NCBI GenBank assembly: GCA_017654735.1 | Contig: JADPYG010000004.1 | Span: 310,001-374,000, forward strand | DNA length: 64,000 nt | DNA from: Vishniacozyma victoriae | Taxonomy: Eukaryota; Basidiomycota; Tremellomycetes; Tremellales; Bulleribasidiaceae | Direction of reading: 5' to 3' | Shown here: positions 45,415-60,208 of the stretch, piece after piece | Numbering within the stretch: position 1 is the stretch's first letter | Layout of the letters: every line of letters starts with the position of its first letter | The notes under the pieces: model-generated | Seen by the model: the letters and a program-made list of their open reading frames with translations, nothing else | Told to the model about the DNA's origin: nothing | Databases searched by the model: none | Program-made: the position numbers and the translations under genes

Positions 45415-46578
45415 ATGGCTCCTCAAATTCTAGTAATGGGTGAGCAAAGATCAGACGTGTGTCTCGTGGCTAATTCATCCACAGGTCAGCTCTATTGGGC
45501 GGAGGAGGACTGTGATGTGTTGTTCACGGACATCGCAGAGGTCGTCGTGAGTGGATATTGTAACACTGGTGCTGATAGACAGAAAATGGAGTCTATATCC
45601 AGGGCTCAATTGTTCAACGACCTAAAGCCTGGTGGCCGATATTGTAATATTGTCGGAGTCTATCACGAGCATCTTTCGGCCGAGCTGGTCGGGCAGCCTG
45701 ATCGCGAGATGATGGAAGCCTTACCGCAGTCTTGCAAGTGGTTCGCCCATAAAGGTGCAGGATATGACTCCGTCGATGTAGCTGCCGCCAAGAGTAAAGG
45801 TAAGCGATCCGATGCAAACGTTGCTAAATCATCCCAGGAGTGGTCGTGTCCAATACCCCTGGCGCTGTGGACGAGGCTACGGCAACAACGGCGGTTTACC
45901 TTCTCATCGCGACCATGCGTCGCTTCAGTGAGTGCGAAGCCCATCTTCGAGCAGGCGGATTCGGTCCTCTTAGACAGGTCGAAGCTGGAGCGCAAGACTT
46001 GAGCGGGAAGACTATCGGCATTCTGGGAATGGGAGGCATCGGATCAACATTTGCGAATTTCATTCGCCCTTTCGGCATGAAGATGCTGTATCATAACCGC
46101 CGAGAAAGTAGTGCCGCACCATCAGACGTCTATTACATCTCGGATTTGTACGATATGTTGCGACAAGTCGACGTTTTGTTGGTCAGTATACCCCTGAATG
46201 ACGCAACTCGCGGATTCATAGGAGCAAAAGAGATTAGAACCATGAAGAAGGGTTCCATCATCGTCAATACTGCGCGTGGACCAGTCATCGATGAAGAAGC
46301 AATGATCACAGCTTTGGAAGATGGGCATGTGAGTCCTACCCGTCTTGTTACATGAAGCCCAAGTTGAACAGTAGTTGGGGTCGGTGGGTCTTGACGTATT
46401 CGTGAAGGAACCACAAGTGGATTCTCGATTGATCGCTATGCCGCATGTGACCCTGCTGCCTCATGTCGGAACGGAGAATCGCGATGCAAGGCGCAAAATG
46501 GAGGCTCTGGCTCTCACGAATTTAAGGGATTATATAGTCTCGGGCAAGGGCGGCAACCCTGTACCTGAATGCTTGTAG
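45415..46578 (+). CDS. D-isomer-specific 2-hydroxyacid dehydrogenase (glyoxylate/hydroxypyruvate reductase-like)
   Basis: NAD(P)H-dependent reductase of 2-oxo acids, cytosolic, about 335 residues from five exons. The short first exon encodes MAPQILVMG; removal of the next introns joins QLYWAEEDCDVLF to KMESISRAQL. The cofactor site is LSGKTIGILGMGGIGSTFA. The catalytic triad is visible as Arg in NTARGPVIDEEAM, Glu in VGLDVFVKEPQ and His in LLPHVGTEN. The substrate loop FAHKGAGYDSVDVAAAK is normal. In the proposed cluster it could reduce a 2-oxo acid released by the neighbouring aldolase. The stop is only 48 bases before the ATG of the regulator. Confidence 0.9.
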
Positions 46579-46626
46579 CTAGGACCCGATGCATTTATCC
46601 GGGCTCCACGTGTATTTCACTACACC

Positions 46627-49437
46627 ATGCATTGTCAGGACTCTCGGATGCTTGCGTCGTTAAACATGAATCACCTACCTGTATTTGGCGACTACACCGC
46701 AGCAAGGGAGTCGGCATCGTCTGCTGCCAATTCGATACCCAGTACATCGATCGCTTCAGGCCCGGCACAAACCAGCAATGGAGCCGTGGTCGCGTGTACA
46801 TTATGTCGGCGATGCAAAGCGAAATGCGTCAAACCTGATCCGGGTGATCTCCAATGCGAGAGGTGCAAGGCAGCGGGATGTGCCTGTGTCTTTGAACAGC
46901 ACAGACGGGGTCGTAAACGGTAAGCACAAGGTCTCAGAGGGACCCGCTGACATAATCAGGATCAGAGGGCTTGATCTACCTCGAGCAGATGTGACAGTCA
47001 TCAGACAAGACAATGAAGTGGCAGACACATCCGCAGACATAGGCCGTTCAGTATTTCCAATTTCTTCGCTTCGCCCACACGCACCAGAGATCGGAACTAC
47101 CGCAGACGCCGTGTATTTTGACGTCGAGATAGATGAGGATAGAGATATTAGTCCAAGTCTGGATCCGGCTCAGCACACTGCAAATCCCCTTCCCTTCATC
47201 TCGCGTGCGGATCGACCGTTCTCTCTTCGAACACTTCTGGACTCGTCGGTGCGACCCAGACACGGCCCAAAGAGGCCGCGAATTCTCAATGACGATCTGG
47301 TGACGCGGGGCGTGTTGTCGTTGAGTACGGCGACGCGCTTGTTTCAATTGTAGGTTCATTGCTTCGAATATTGCTCACGCAGCAGCTTCATGGAGACACT
47401 AAATCCGATCATCATGCTCTTGGATCCTGAGCTGCACACCTTTGACTACATTCGCGATAGAAGCGTCTTCCTGTAAGGTACGGTGTATCGGGTGTGAGCT
47501 GATCGGTAGATTTACAGCGATATTGCATGCTGCGGCCCGTTTTGTTGCTCCCGCGCTCGATCAGAGAATAGCCGACGCTGTACAGGCGTGCTCTATCCAA
47601 GCAATCATCGGCAGTCAGCGATCCATTGAGACGGTCCAAAGCTGGATGGTGGTCAGTCCACTCGACGGGCAGGGGCAGAGGGGCGCTGAACGTCAGATGT
47701 ACTTCTGGAAGGCCCCTAGCGACGACCGCGGATGGACCTATGTTGGTCTGCTTTGCCGCCTAGCGGTCGAGATAGGCCTAGATAGGACGACAATGTCGGA
47801 TCGCCCTGGTTCGAGCGTCCGCGAGCTTAGGGAGCAACGCAATCGCATACGGACCTGGATGCTGTGAGTGACGGTCTTGACGGGGCTGGGCTGAGTATAG
47901 CGCATTCATGATGGATCGCGCTTTGTCTTCCACCACCGGCCGAGGTATGTCTCGTACTACCGGATCCCGATGTTGTTGCTGACGTTGCGGATTGGTGCAT
48001 TCGTGGGCACGACCCCATCATCCGCGACGCAAGGACTTTCTCCGATCACCCTTTGCGTATGCATGGTGATGCAGTGATTGCAGGTTTCACCGAGCTCCGT
48101 CGCCTAGCTGTGAGTCGCCGCGAGTCATTGACATACTTCTAATCTGCAGTGCTCCGCCATGGATCAATTTGGTGCGGTTCAGATTCCCTTTGGCCGCGTG
48201 AAAGGTCCCGCAATCGCCCGGGATCTGCTGAGTAAGTCGAGAACAGTGTTGCAGACAAGTGACCCAATGGGCTGATCAGAATAGCAATCAAGTCTGTCGA
48301 CCCTCTACTTGTCCGTAATGTTAACACTGACGGCCGTAGCTACGATCTGGACGAGTGGAGAAGATTCTGGGAAAGCGAAATATCCAGAAATCGCTCACCC
48401 GATCGATATTGGGCGTATCTTCGCTTCTTCGAGCTTCATGTGGGTTACTGCTTGTCTCCACCGCTATCATGACCCTCGTGCTCTTGGCGGGTTGATGGCC
48501 GAAGGAGGAGCGGGATCTGAGCGTCGGGAGGATCTCATGTGGTGTTGTCATGATGGCTAACGACTACTGAATTGTCTGCAGCTGATATCGTAGGTCCGCC
48601 TGACCCTCAATAGCTATGCGATCGACACAGTCGCCCTACTCAGGCCGCAGGCAGTACAAGACAGACCCGGTCACCAGCATTCATCCGCCGAACAGGATTG
48701 TTACGAGATCGCCATGGAGAACCTCGTCCAACTCCAGAGAATACGTGATCTAGACGCATCCATACTGCAGCACGCCCAGGATAGTATCTCGGTGATGGTG
48801 GCTTGTGAGTAAAAGATAGGGCACTAGGCGAAAGCTGACCGCTGCAGATGCTGCTTGCTTTCTCCGATTTGTAAGGAAGAATTGCGTTCATGGTGGCTGA
48901 ATACGGTAGCTCGTCAACAGTCACCGCATCGGAGAATCCCAGCGTGAACTAGCCGCCGGGCTGATCGAATCGACGTCGCAGATGTTCAAGACTGCCAGTC
49001 AAGATCGGCAGACCACTGCAGCATTACAAGCCGATTTTCTGGGAAGCCTGTTTGCTGACCAAGATCTCCATGTTCGGTCTAACAACTCGACAATATCAAA
49101 TCAACAAAGAGAAACCGCAAACGTACATACCCGACCATACGAACGGCACATGGCGCCAAGTCACGACAGCCGCCCTTCCACAAACGTCACCGGGCCAAAT
49201 CTCGATTTTACCGATTTCGAGTCTTGGCTCTCTGACTTCGAATCGAGCACTCTCCCAGAATTGAACACCTTGATCCCTTCAGACACACCCGCGATGGGCC
49301 AGCCGATGGAACAATTCGACGAGGCAAATATGCCCAGCTTGGCAAATACGGACTGGGATGCGGTGAGTGACATCGCGGTTTGCTATCTGACAAGCCAGAT
49401 TTTCCTCTCTTGGCTAAACCCGGAGGGCCAAAATTGA
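46627..49437 (+). CDS. Zn2Cys6 transcription factor
   Basis: The N-terminal DNA-binding domain at about residues 57-90 reads ACTLCRRCKAKCV, then QCERCKAAGCACVF, giving the six zinc cysteines with the usual spacing. A basic RRGRKR follows directly. The rest (about 600 residues, roughly nine exons) contains the fungal middle-homology region. Pieces include RSVFLFTAILHAAARFVAP, GWTYVGLLCRLAVEIGLDR and VKGPAIARDLL. The acidic C-terminal part (DFTDFESWLSDFESSTLPEL) is a likely activation domain. Several internal exon joins, chiefly 47340-47400 and 48230-48600, are uncertain. It is probably the local activator of the surrounding cluster: it sits inside it, and several neighbouring promoters carry CGG/CCG palindromes. 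Confidence 0.82.
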
Positions 49438-49554
49438 CCGGTCGGCTATCGGCAGTCCTTATCTAGTGCAACACAGCCCATTGCTGGCATATCATGGATG
49501 TGAGATTCCTAAGTTTCTGCAGATGCTTGTACTCTTCATACAGCTCTTGTATGA

Positions 49555-51261
49555 CTATAACGTATGCCTGAATCCCGGTGCCAGGCCACGCGAGACCTCG
49601 ACATCCACCTCCTCAATCTTCGCCAGTCGACGGTTTGTAAGACGGTACTGGAAGTGCTGGAGTATGCTGACGGCAAGAGCAAATGACAAGAGCCCCACAC
49701 AGACTATGAATCCTCGTCTGTACAGTGGAGCGTCGTCTCCTCTCAGCAACTGGGATCCCACTAGACCTCCCGAGTTGGCTGCCATGATGACTGACATCAA
49801 TCGCTGACACATGACGATTTTACAAAGCACTCACACATGGCCATGGCGATAGATCGTTCTTGCGGTGTTCGGCAGTTGAGGGACAGCCAGGTCGCGTTGA
49901 CGGGCTATTTGTCAGCTATCGCTCTGCAGCAATGCAAGGGTAAGACATACGTGGAATCCAGAATTGAAACCTCGCGCCATGACTTGGAGTCCGTACTTCA
50001 ACCATCGATTCGAGGAGAGCGACTTTTGCTGAAAGGCTATCCAAAAGATTGTCGACAAGGCCAGAGCGAAGATGACAAGAGGACCTCGTAAACGGAATCG
50101 ATCACTCGAATAGCCGTATACCAGCGTGAGGACAAGCAGTGTCCAACCAGCCACTGATGAAAGAGCATTGGCAGTGAGAGCTGGTGATCAACGTCTGGCC
50201 GGGAAGACTACACGCGACTTACCATCGAAGTTGAAACCTCTTATCAAGGTGGGTCCGTATCTGTTTTTTTCAGCCATGCTCATCTTTTTGACCTTACGTT
50301 CCAAGAGCAGAGGTAGGAGCAATATAAGCGATAGCCATCAGGACATGTGGCCATATTCGCCCATTGCCCAAAGTTCCAAACACCTCTTTCATCGCCAGAC
50401 GCCGAGACGAGTCCGATTTGGCTTGATCATCCACGATGACACGATGGGCGAGGATCCGCTCTTCTCGCTCTGTGAAATATCGAATCGGGATGAATAGTGG
50501 TCGAGGCCTAAGTGGGGAACCAGGTAGGAATGCAATGAGCAAGCATGAGACGAAGAGTGCCATCGACCCCTCGACGAGCATCAACCATTGCCAACCGTGA
50601 TACTGAGGATACTTGGTGCCGAGCGGCAATATTCCATACGCCAACAGTCCAGAGGTGGCCGATGCGAGGGTGTTGCCAAGAAAGAAGACTGCTGTCACGG
50701 TAGCGAGCTCGGACCGCTTGTAGTAGGTCGATAACGTGTACAAGGCGCCTGGAATGAAGCCGCATTCGGTGATACCGAGGAGAATCCTCGTGACCAAGAA
50801 CGAGGCGTAGTCGTGTTGGAACGCTTGACATGTCGCGACGAGACCGAAAGCCATGACCTGAACGCTGATCCAGATCTACAAGTCAATGTGGGCAGCTGTA
50901 TGATAGGTGATCTGGTGCCCACCTGTGGTCCAATCCACTGCAACACATACTGAGACGGCAGCTCTCCCAGGATGATGCCCACGAACAAGAGTGCCTGACC
51001 AGTGTTGAACTGGTCCTGGGTGATCCCGACTTTCTTCAAGAATCCGTCGGTCAACGCATTCGAGATATTACCTCTTTCGAGTTGGAACACATAAAAGCCG
51101 AGAAACAACAGAGGAAGGACAGTGAGGTTCAGCTTCAATCGGACTCGCTTCTCTTCGGCTTCGGTATAGGAGAAGTCGATCTCACTGATCGAGTCGAGGG
51201 GCGTGGTAGCAAAGCTCGAGTCCTTCTCGTCTGGACTACTGGGAGGATGTGGAACTGACAT
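49555..51261 (-). CDS. MFS permease, Dal5 family
   Basis: About 470 residues from five or six exons. The N-terminus is MSVPHPPSSPDEKDSS, then RLKLNLTVLPLLFLGFYVFQ (segment 1). LERGNISNALTDGFLKKVG, ALLFVGIILGELPSQYVLQ and IPGALYTLSTYYKRSELAT follow. YHGWQWLMLVEGSMALF, FQYRLTNRRLAKIEE and GFRHTL mark the later parts. All the family motifs are intact, unlike in the permease at 3356. The ATG is the first in frame. It is divergent from the sulfatase (346 bases between starts, with an inverted repeat at 51553-51565), so a sulfated or acidic compound is a plausible substrate. That is an inference. Confidence 0.87.
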
Positions 51262-51607
51262 CTTGTGAGTTTGGCGCTGGGATTATTCTGAATTTTCGGG
51301 AATGTGGCTGGCTTTATGCCACCATCGACCAAGGGACGACATATCACGTATCAAGTCCTGTATTCCAAATAGTTCAGATATCACAAACAGATACTCCGCC
51401 GACCGCACCTTCCATCTTGGACTGCGGCAAAGACGGCGCCGAACGAGAGGGCACAGACGATATGTCGCGACCATGTCGTGCTAATTACCATGAATCAGCG
51501 CAAATTGCGCAATCTTCGGTCATCTCCGGGGAATATTCTTTGATAACAAGACCGGATGATATCCGCCGAGGGTTCCTTCCAGTCATCATTTCACTTTCTC
51601 GGACATC
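51262..51607. other. Divergent promoter region (permease / sulfatase)
   Basis: No gene. It contains an inverted CGGAT repeat at 51553-51565, about 45 bases before the sulfatase ATG. Confidence 0.45.
51553..51565. promoter_or_regulatory. Inverted repeat CGGAT-N3-ATCCG
   Basis: A perfect 5-base inverted repeat with a 3-base spacer close to the sulfatase start. It has the inverted CGG/CCG half-site shape recognised by fungal Zn2Cys6 proteins. Confidence 0.4.
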
Positions 51608-53940
<2,333 letters not shown>

Positions 53941-54140
53941 GCAGTCATTAAGGATGATAATCGACGAAATGCATGTGGTTTTGGGTCCCGTGATTTTATC
54001 CAGATCTGACGGGTTGCCGATGCTTCGGCGCGTCGGTTATTTGGTTGACCGACCGGGTACGATTCGCTGCCGGCTGCCCCACCTACTGTAGACTTAGTGC
54101 AGGTCTTTCAGTATTCGCCCACAATACTTGTGCATACAAC

Positions 54141-56537
54141 ATGGGTTCCGTTTGGTCAAGCTACGCTGGATCGACCGACATTGACTTATTTGCGACTCCC
54201 GAAAATGAAGAGGAAGTCAGAGAATACGATTACATCATCTGCGGAGGTCAGCGTGATGATCTTCGGGAGGTTACCTGCTGATGCGTCTAGGCGGCACTGC
54301 CGGCTGTGTGATCGCTAGTCGGGTAAGTGGAAAATGCAAAGCTCGATATCTACGGATGCTGATCTAGCTAGCTCACCGAAGATCCAAATGTGACGGTTCT
54401 GGTGGTAGAGGCGGGCGAATCTGATGCCAGGCAGATATACAGTAGAATCCCTGCTGGCTGGGTACGAGGCCATACACTTGTGAAGCCCGAAACTTACTGA
54501 TCATGGTAGCCGAATCTATACAAGACTCCCGCAGATTGGGCCTACAACACAACTCCTCAAGCCAATGTAGGAGGCCGAGAGATGTTTTTGCCTCGGGGCA
54601 AGATGCTTGGTGGTTGCAGTGCCATTAGTACGGCCGACTGGAAGTGTCGGTATTCCATGCTGACTTGCAGATGCCCAAATCTATCAGCACTGTGCTCCTT
54701 CCGACTACGACGATGTGAGTAGTACTGATCGTGTAGAATATGACTGATGCCTCGCAGTGGGAGACCAAAGGGGCTACTGGATGGGGATGGCAGTCTATGA
54801 AGAGGTATTTCAAGATTTCCGAGAACTTCACCCCAAACCCTGAATACAATGTTGACCTATCGGTGAGTGAAGTCTGTCGACAATGCTCGAGAGACTGATC
54901 AGCGACAGGAGCGGGGTAAAGGCGGAGTTTGGAATACCAGTTTCCCGCCCACAAACGTAATATCGCAGGCGTTCTTGGAGACTGGCGCAAGTGCATCCTT
55001 CTCGGCCTCCAACGGCACTGACGCGCAGATCAAAGAGGGTCTTCCCGCCAACCTCGATTATAACCTGGATCGGGGTCGACGAGGTATTGCGCGTTTCCAA
55101 GCGACCATCGACTCGGGTGGCACACGATCATCCACGTCCGCCGCATACCTTCCAGCTTCTGTGACCGCTCGACCCAACTTGTCCATCTTGACAGGCACTC
55201 ACGTCACTCGACTTCATGTTGGAAATGGGTCAATTCACGCCGTCGAGCTCGCTCAGTCCCGCCAGGGTCCACGGTACAAGGCCAAAGCCAAACGGGAGGT
55301 CATCGTCTGTATGGGATCTTACGGTACACCACAACTCCTTCTCGTCTCTGGTATTGGCCCGAAAGCAGAGGTGGAAAAGCTGGGGGTCAAGAGTCAAGTG
55401 GATCTTCCTGGTGTAGGGCGGAACTTGAAGGACCACCTTATGGCCGGACCTACATACAAAACCAAGCCCGGGACCAGCAGTCATTATCTCAAGCACCCAG
55501 TGAAGGCGGTGAGTCTCGTGGCCTGACTCCGAGAGCAACGCAAGACTGATTTGCCAGATTCCAAGTCTCCTTCAATGGTTGTGGAACGGAACAGGTCCGC
55601 TCTCTAGCAATGTAAGCCTACCCTGCAATCACGCTGACACCCAGGGCGCAGAGATTGGAGCATTTCTCAGATCTGACGAAGTTCCAGGTGCAAAGTCGGA
55701 AGTCCCCAGCCATTTGGTAAACGCCAGCGGGCCAGATGCTCCCGATCTAGAGTTGATCACTTGTAGGCACAAATCTTCATATAACGGTGTAGGGCTGACA
55801 CGACAGCACCTGTCCATTACACCAAGTAAGTTGTTGTAGCTGCACATACTCATATTCAGTCATGGTATGGGTGACTTGGCAGATCCCGACGGGGACTACT
55901 ACACCGTCTTTTCCGTCATTTTGCGTCCTCGCAGCGTCGGCACTGTCACCTGTCGATCAGATAGTGTTTTTGACGACCCTTTGATCGATCATCGATATCT
56001 CAGTGACCCAGATGGCTACGATAGGAAGGTGAGCGACTTCCACGCTTCATCGACTAATTCCTAGGCATTGCTCGAGGGTATGAAGCTCATCAGGCGTATG
56101 TCGAGAGTCGCACCCTTGGCAGATTTCCTTCTGGAGTCGGATGTTCCAGCAAACTTTGACGATCTCTCAGACGAGGGCTTGAATGCTCACATTGACAAAT
56201 GTGCGGAAGTTCCCGAATCAATGTCTTGCAATGCTGATGGACAGATTCGGAGACCATCTACCATCCGATGTCGTCCTGCAAGATGGGCAAGTCACCCGCT
56301 GTGAACTCAAATGTGCCGGCTGAACATATATAGGTGCGAAAGAAGATAACAGTGTGGTAGACCCAGAGCTCAAAGTCTACGGCGTTGATAATCTTCGAAT
56401 CTGTGATGCGTCGATCTTCCCTGATTCGCTTTCTGGTCATCCGGTGAGTGGTCCTTATATGTAGTGCTGATGATCAGCAAGCAGGTGTCGTAGCTTGTGC
56501 CGAGAAGTGTTCAGAGCTCCTCCGACAAACGCAATGA
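54141..56537 (+). CDS. GMC oxidoreductase (FAD-dependent alcohol/sugar oxidase or dehydrogenase)
   Basis: FAD enzyme of the glucose-methanol-choline family, about 610 residues from roughly twelve exons. The FAD motif is [20 protein letters not shown], followed by VLVVEAGES. Next is [13 protein letters not shown] and the second signature [33 protein letters not shown] (joined through the donor at gtgcgg near 56200) and [20 protein letters not shown] complete the active-site half. The catalytic His pair is expected in HPMSSCKMG and SGHP. No signal peptide is evident, so it is probably intracellular. Substrates of the family range from aryl alcohols to sugars and choline. It is the last gene of the proposed cluster. 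Confidence 0.88.
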
Positions 56538-56802
56538 GAACTAGTGAAAGGATACGATCAGGAAGAAGGCGTTAAGACTGCTTGTATGTGTTTTGTGTAG
56601 TTTTGTACATATCGAGTTGTGAAGTGTTGAATTTTCGAGATTATGCGATATTTGAAGGGAAACAGAATTTCGTGATGTTGCAAATGCATGATATTATAAA
56701 ACAGATCCAAATTTGATTGAAGGCGTAGCAGTACATACAATTGAGATCTATGGCTAATCTGCTGCGGCAAGAGCAGTATGATACAACGTTCTATCCCTCT
56801 AT

Positions 56803-59800
56803 TTACCCCGGATAAAGCGTCTTTCGAAGTAGGGCGGTGCTATGCATGGCGAAGAAGAACGGTCCTCTGTCCTTGAGATTCGGAGACATATCGGGTTCGG
56901 CTGGGTACAAGAAGGCATCTCGGACCAAGATGAGATAGGTTTGTAGATGCTGAATCTCGAGCCATGTGTAGCTGAGAAGGATCTCCTCGAGTCGGTTGAC
57001 CTGATTATCGGGGATGTTGACCGAGAATTTCGTCCAATCGAGGAAATCCCAAAAAGGATGATGGGTCTGATCACCAAAGAGTACGGGAATGCACCCGCTG
57101 GGTTGTCAGCAAGGGGCACAAGGAGTGACGGTTCACTTACGCGTATACGACATCGATAGTACGTGTAGCCCAGCCGGTCGTCCCACCTGGGACAGGACAG
57201 AAGACGGTATCCCCAATGGTACCCAAATAGTCGCTTCCTGGCTTGAACTCGTTCCAGTAACGATGAAGACGGTGAGCGTCAGAGAGCCGAGGTTTCGAAG
57301 GCGTCTCTCTCTCGCAAACCAGCTTTCGCCGCAGACCCGAGCCGGCACCGTTGTAAGATCCCTTGAAAGCGACGAGGATAGACCGTTTCCTCGATGGAAG
57401 AACATTGTGGAGATCGCCATACGTGTCTCTCAGCTTGTCCTGTAGACAGGTTCGAGCTGGAATGACGACATCTTGATCAACTCGGTAACCTGTCATCAGC
57501 CCAATTCCAACATTCGCCAGAGGAACTCACAAGGACTATTCAGGTCACCCATAGGCTGCCAACTCGTAATGTTTTTCATTTGCGGAGCCACACTACTCCA
57601 GTCCCGTACTCTCCATAAATCATGCAACACCGTGTTGCAAACGCCCCAATCGAAAGTGAAAGGTACGATCAGCCGCGTCGAGTCAAAGTCGGCAGGAAGA
57701 TGATGCTCCAGGGCGTTGTCGATCCATGGTTCCACCGGTGGCATCTGTTGATCAGCTCACATCACCATTGAGTTTTGAGAAGTTTGAGAACATACCATTT
57801 GGGTGCCCGCAAAGTAGGGCATGAAGACCAAACTATGGGGTTTATAGTCGGTAGCCAGCAGTTTGACTCCTCGTTCCAGCACCGAATCGGCCGAAAAGCA
57901 GCCATGAGGCGTGCTCTGAAGCTTGTTGAAGTCACCCCAGTTGGTATCTCGATTAGCCTGGACATCGTCAGGTAGGCGAGTGAGATGGATGTCGGGCCAG
58001 GAAGGCGAGCTTTGTAAATATCGCCTGGCGTGGGGTCGAAGGACGTTTAACCAAGACGACGAGGCGACTTTACGGATAAGTATAAGTGGATCGTTGGTTT
58101 CTACCTCGTCCCAGTTGATTGTGGGAGGTGGGTAGGATAAACCGGATACGTTCGCGAAAGCAGTAAAGGGGTATCGGATACGAGCAATACACGCGCTTTG
58201 GGTGCAAGCGCAATCTCCTGTGTCGAGGCACGTACTTGGGTGGTCGCAAAGATTGGTACAATGGTCCAAGCCCCGTTGGCGCCATGCATATGGCTGACCG
58301 GTGGGGAGTGACCCCTCCACAAGTTGATATGGGCGGGCGAGCCGCTTGATGGAATTCAAGCGAGACTGAGCGGACAATTTTGCGGCGTCAAGGCGTGTAC
58401 ACATCGTCACCGTCTGAGATGCGTTGAAGAAACGATGGGTACCGGTACGAGTATCGCTGACGGCAGAAGCGAAAGGATCCTCTTCGAAGAATGGCCAAGG
58501 AGCGGGTTTGCCAGGACAGCAGAATGGGGTGATTCGGTATCGAGTTTCTCGAAGCTTGTCGGTCATGTGTTTGGGGACAAGTGGGTTTCCCGAGTCTTCG
58601 AATTTGAGAGAGACGTGATTGGTACCAGCGATGATCGAGGCGGCAAAGCGTGATTGGGATCCAAGCAAGTGCCCCTTTTCCGTCGTCGCAAAGGTGACAT
58701 CCCTATCTCCAGCTTGCTGCGTAAAGGTCATGACCACTTCATCGTCGGACCCAGATACGACGTGAAACTTCCAATTCTGTATCTCATCCGTATCAAGCCA
58801 CTCCCATGTCGGAAGGTCTCCTCCGTTCGCCGTCATTGCAAGGTATTCCATCCCACCTGGTCCATCTACGCCAATGGTTCCAAAACAGCCATCCAGCGAC
58901 GCAAGGTCGGTAGTTCGATAGGTCCGAGGGGTAGAGCATGTCGATGCCAGTTTTCCGTCGATGAATGATATAGTATCATGGTAGAATGCCGATATGAACC
59001 GAACAATCCCTTCATCGATATCCACTTCTGCCCTGAATCCAAGTTCATCCTCCGCTTTCTGTGTCGTTCCGATGTAGTAATCGGGAAATCGGTTGTCGCC
59101 AGGTAGAATTTGGAGCGGCGAGGAGGAGTTTGATAAGTGTAGGACTTTCTTGATCATTGTCGTCGCTGATGCCGACTTTCCAGTTCCGATGTTGTATGCT
59201 TCGACTCCCTTTCCTTCCCCCATTTCCAACCGTCTCACAGCCGCCAAGAAGCCATGGACAACATCATCAATGTGCACCATATCCAAGTCCTGATTCCCTC
59301 CTACCATCTGTATAGTCCGATGGGATAAAGCACTGGTGACGATGGCCGGTATGAGGCGTTCTCGATGATCGGCAAGACCTCCATAGACGTTTGACAGGCG
59401 AAGTAGGATCGCTCGGATACCCTGAGATTCAATGACCGCTTCGGCATCGCTCTTGGTCTGACCATAGGCGTTTGCTGGAGTGTTGGGAGCTGTTTCGGGG
59501 ACGGGGAATTCGAGAGCGTTTCCATAGACTTCGCGGGACGATGCCTGCAAGAACCAAGCTTTGACACCCTTTTTCTTCATGGTCTCGATGACCTTCTTGG
59601 TACCACCGACGTTGACGTCGTGACAGTCGGGCTCGTTTTCGAGACACCATCCGACACGAGAGACAGCCGCCAAGTGGATGATTCCCGTGATATCATGCGT
59701 CAAAGCAGCCTCTAAAGCCTCGTCATCCCGAATATCCCCTTGAACCACCTTGAGTAGCGAGTCTGCGTTGGGGAAATCGCGACGGATTGCGGTGATTTCG

Positions 59801-60208
59801 TCTTGGTGAAAGATGAGATCGAGTACGGTGATATGGTTGTGCGAAGCTAGGAGTCGACGAATGAGTGATTTACCTAGATCATCAGCAACGACCGAAATGT
59901 GATTGCCTACCGATGTTTCCTCCTCCACCAGTAATAAAGATCCTCCCTTTACTCTTGACAGCCGGCTGTTCCTCCAATATCTGTTCTGGAAGCCAAGTCT
60001 CCCCGTTCGGTGGCTTTGGATGGCGCCAACCTGTCAATGAGGTACCAGCTCCAGCGATTTCCTGACTTTAGTACTTGTACGACGGCGTTCAACTCACTGT
60101 ATAGTCGAGAAACAACCCTACAACCAACAAGACCAGTACTGCCCCCACCAGCCACACTCCTCTGCGATGTCGAGCTGCATACAATGTGCCGAGGCCGTAA
60201 GCCGGCAT
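56803..60208 (-). CDS. Fusion: NAD-dependent sugar epimerase + Cys-rich linker + exostosin (GT47) domain
   Basis: A single type II membrane protein of about 1,075 residues; six exons keep one frame throughout. Residues ~17-35 (VWLVGAVLVLLVVGLFLDYT) form the membrane anchor after a short basic tail. Residues ~75-370 are an extended short-chain dehydrogenase: FITGGGGNIGKSLIRRLLAS for NAD binding, LAAVSRVGW, and YGQTK (Y-x-x-x-K catalytic pair) with ASSREVYG before it. Middle residues ~370-580 have no family I recognise. A Cys-rich EGF-like patch (about 600-660, with CDHPSTCLDTGDCACTQSAC) leads to the glycosyltransferase part. HSLVFMPYFAGTQM, then VIPARTCLQDKLRD, and GCIPVLFGDQTHHPFWDFLD are the exostosin hallmarks. 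Most likely it is Golgi-resident and both makes and uses a UDP-sugar. It is divergent from a membrane protein gene. The fusion rests on motif reading, not on a search. Confidence 0.83.

Noticed and set aside
57757..59928. Treating the 723-codon frame as a complete gene starting at 59928
   Set aside because: It begins at a GTG inside an intron; the upstream exons supply the NAD-binding TGGGGNIG and the membrane anchor, and the downstream exons supply the exostosin domain.
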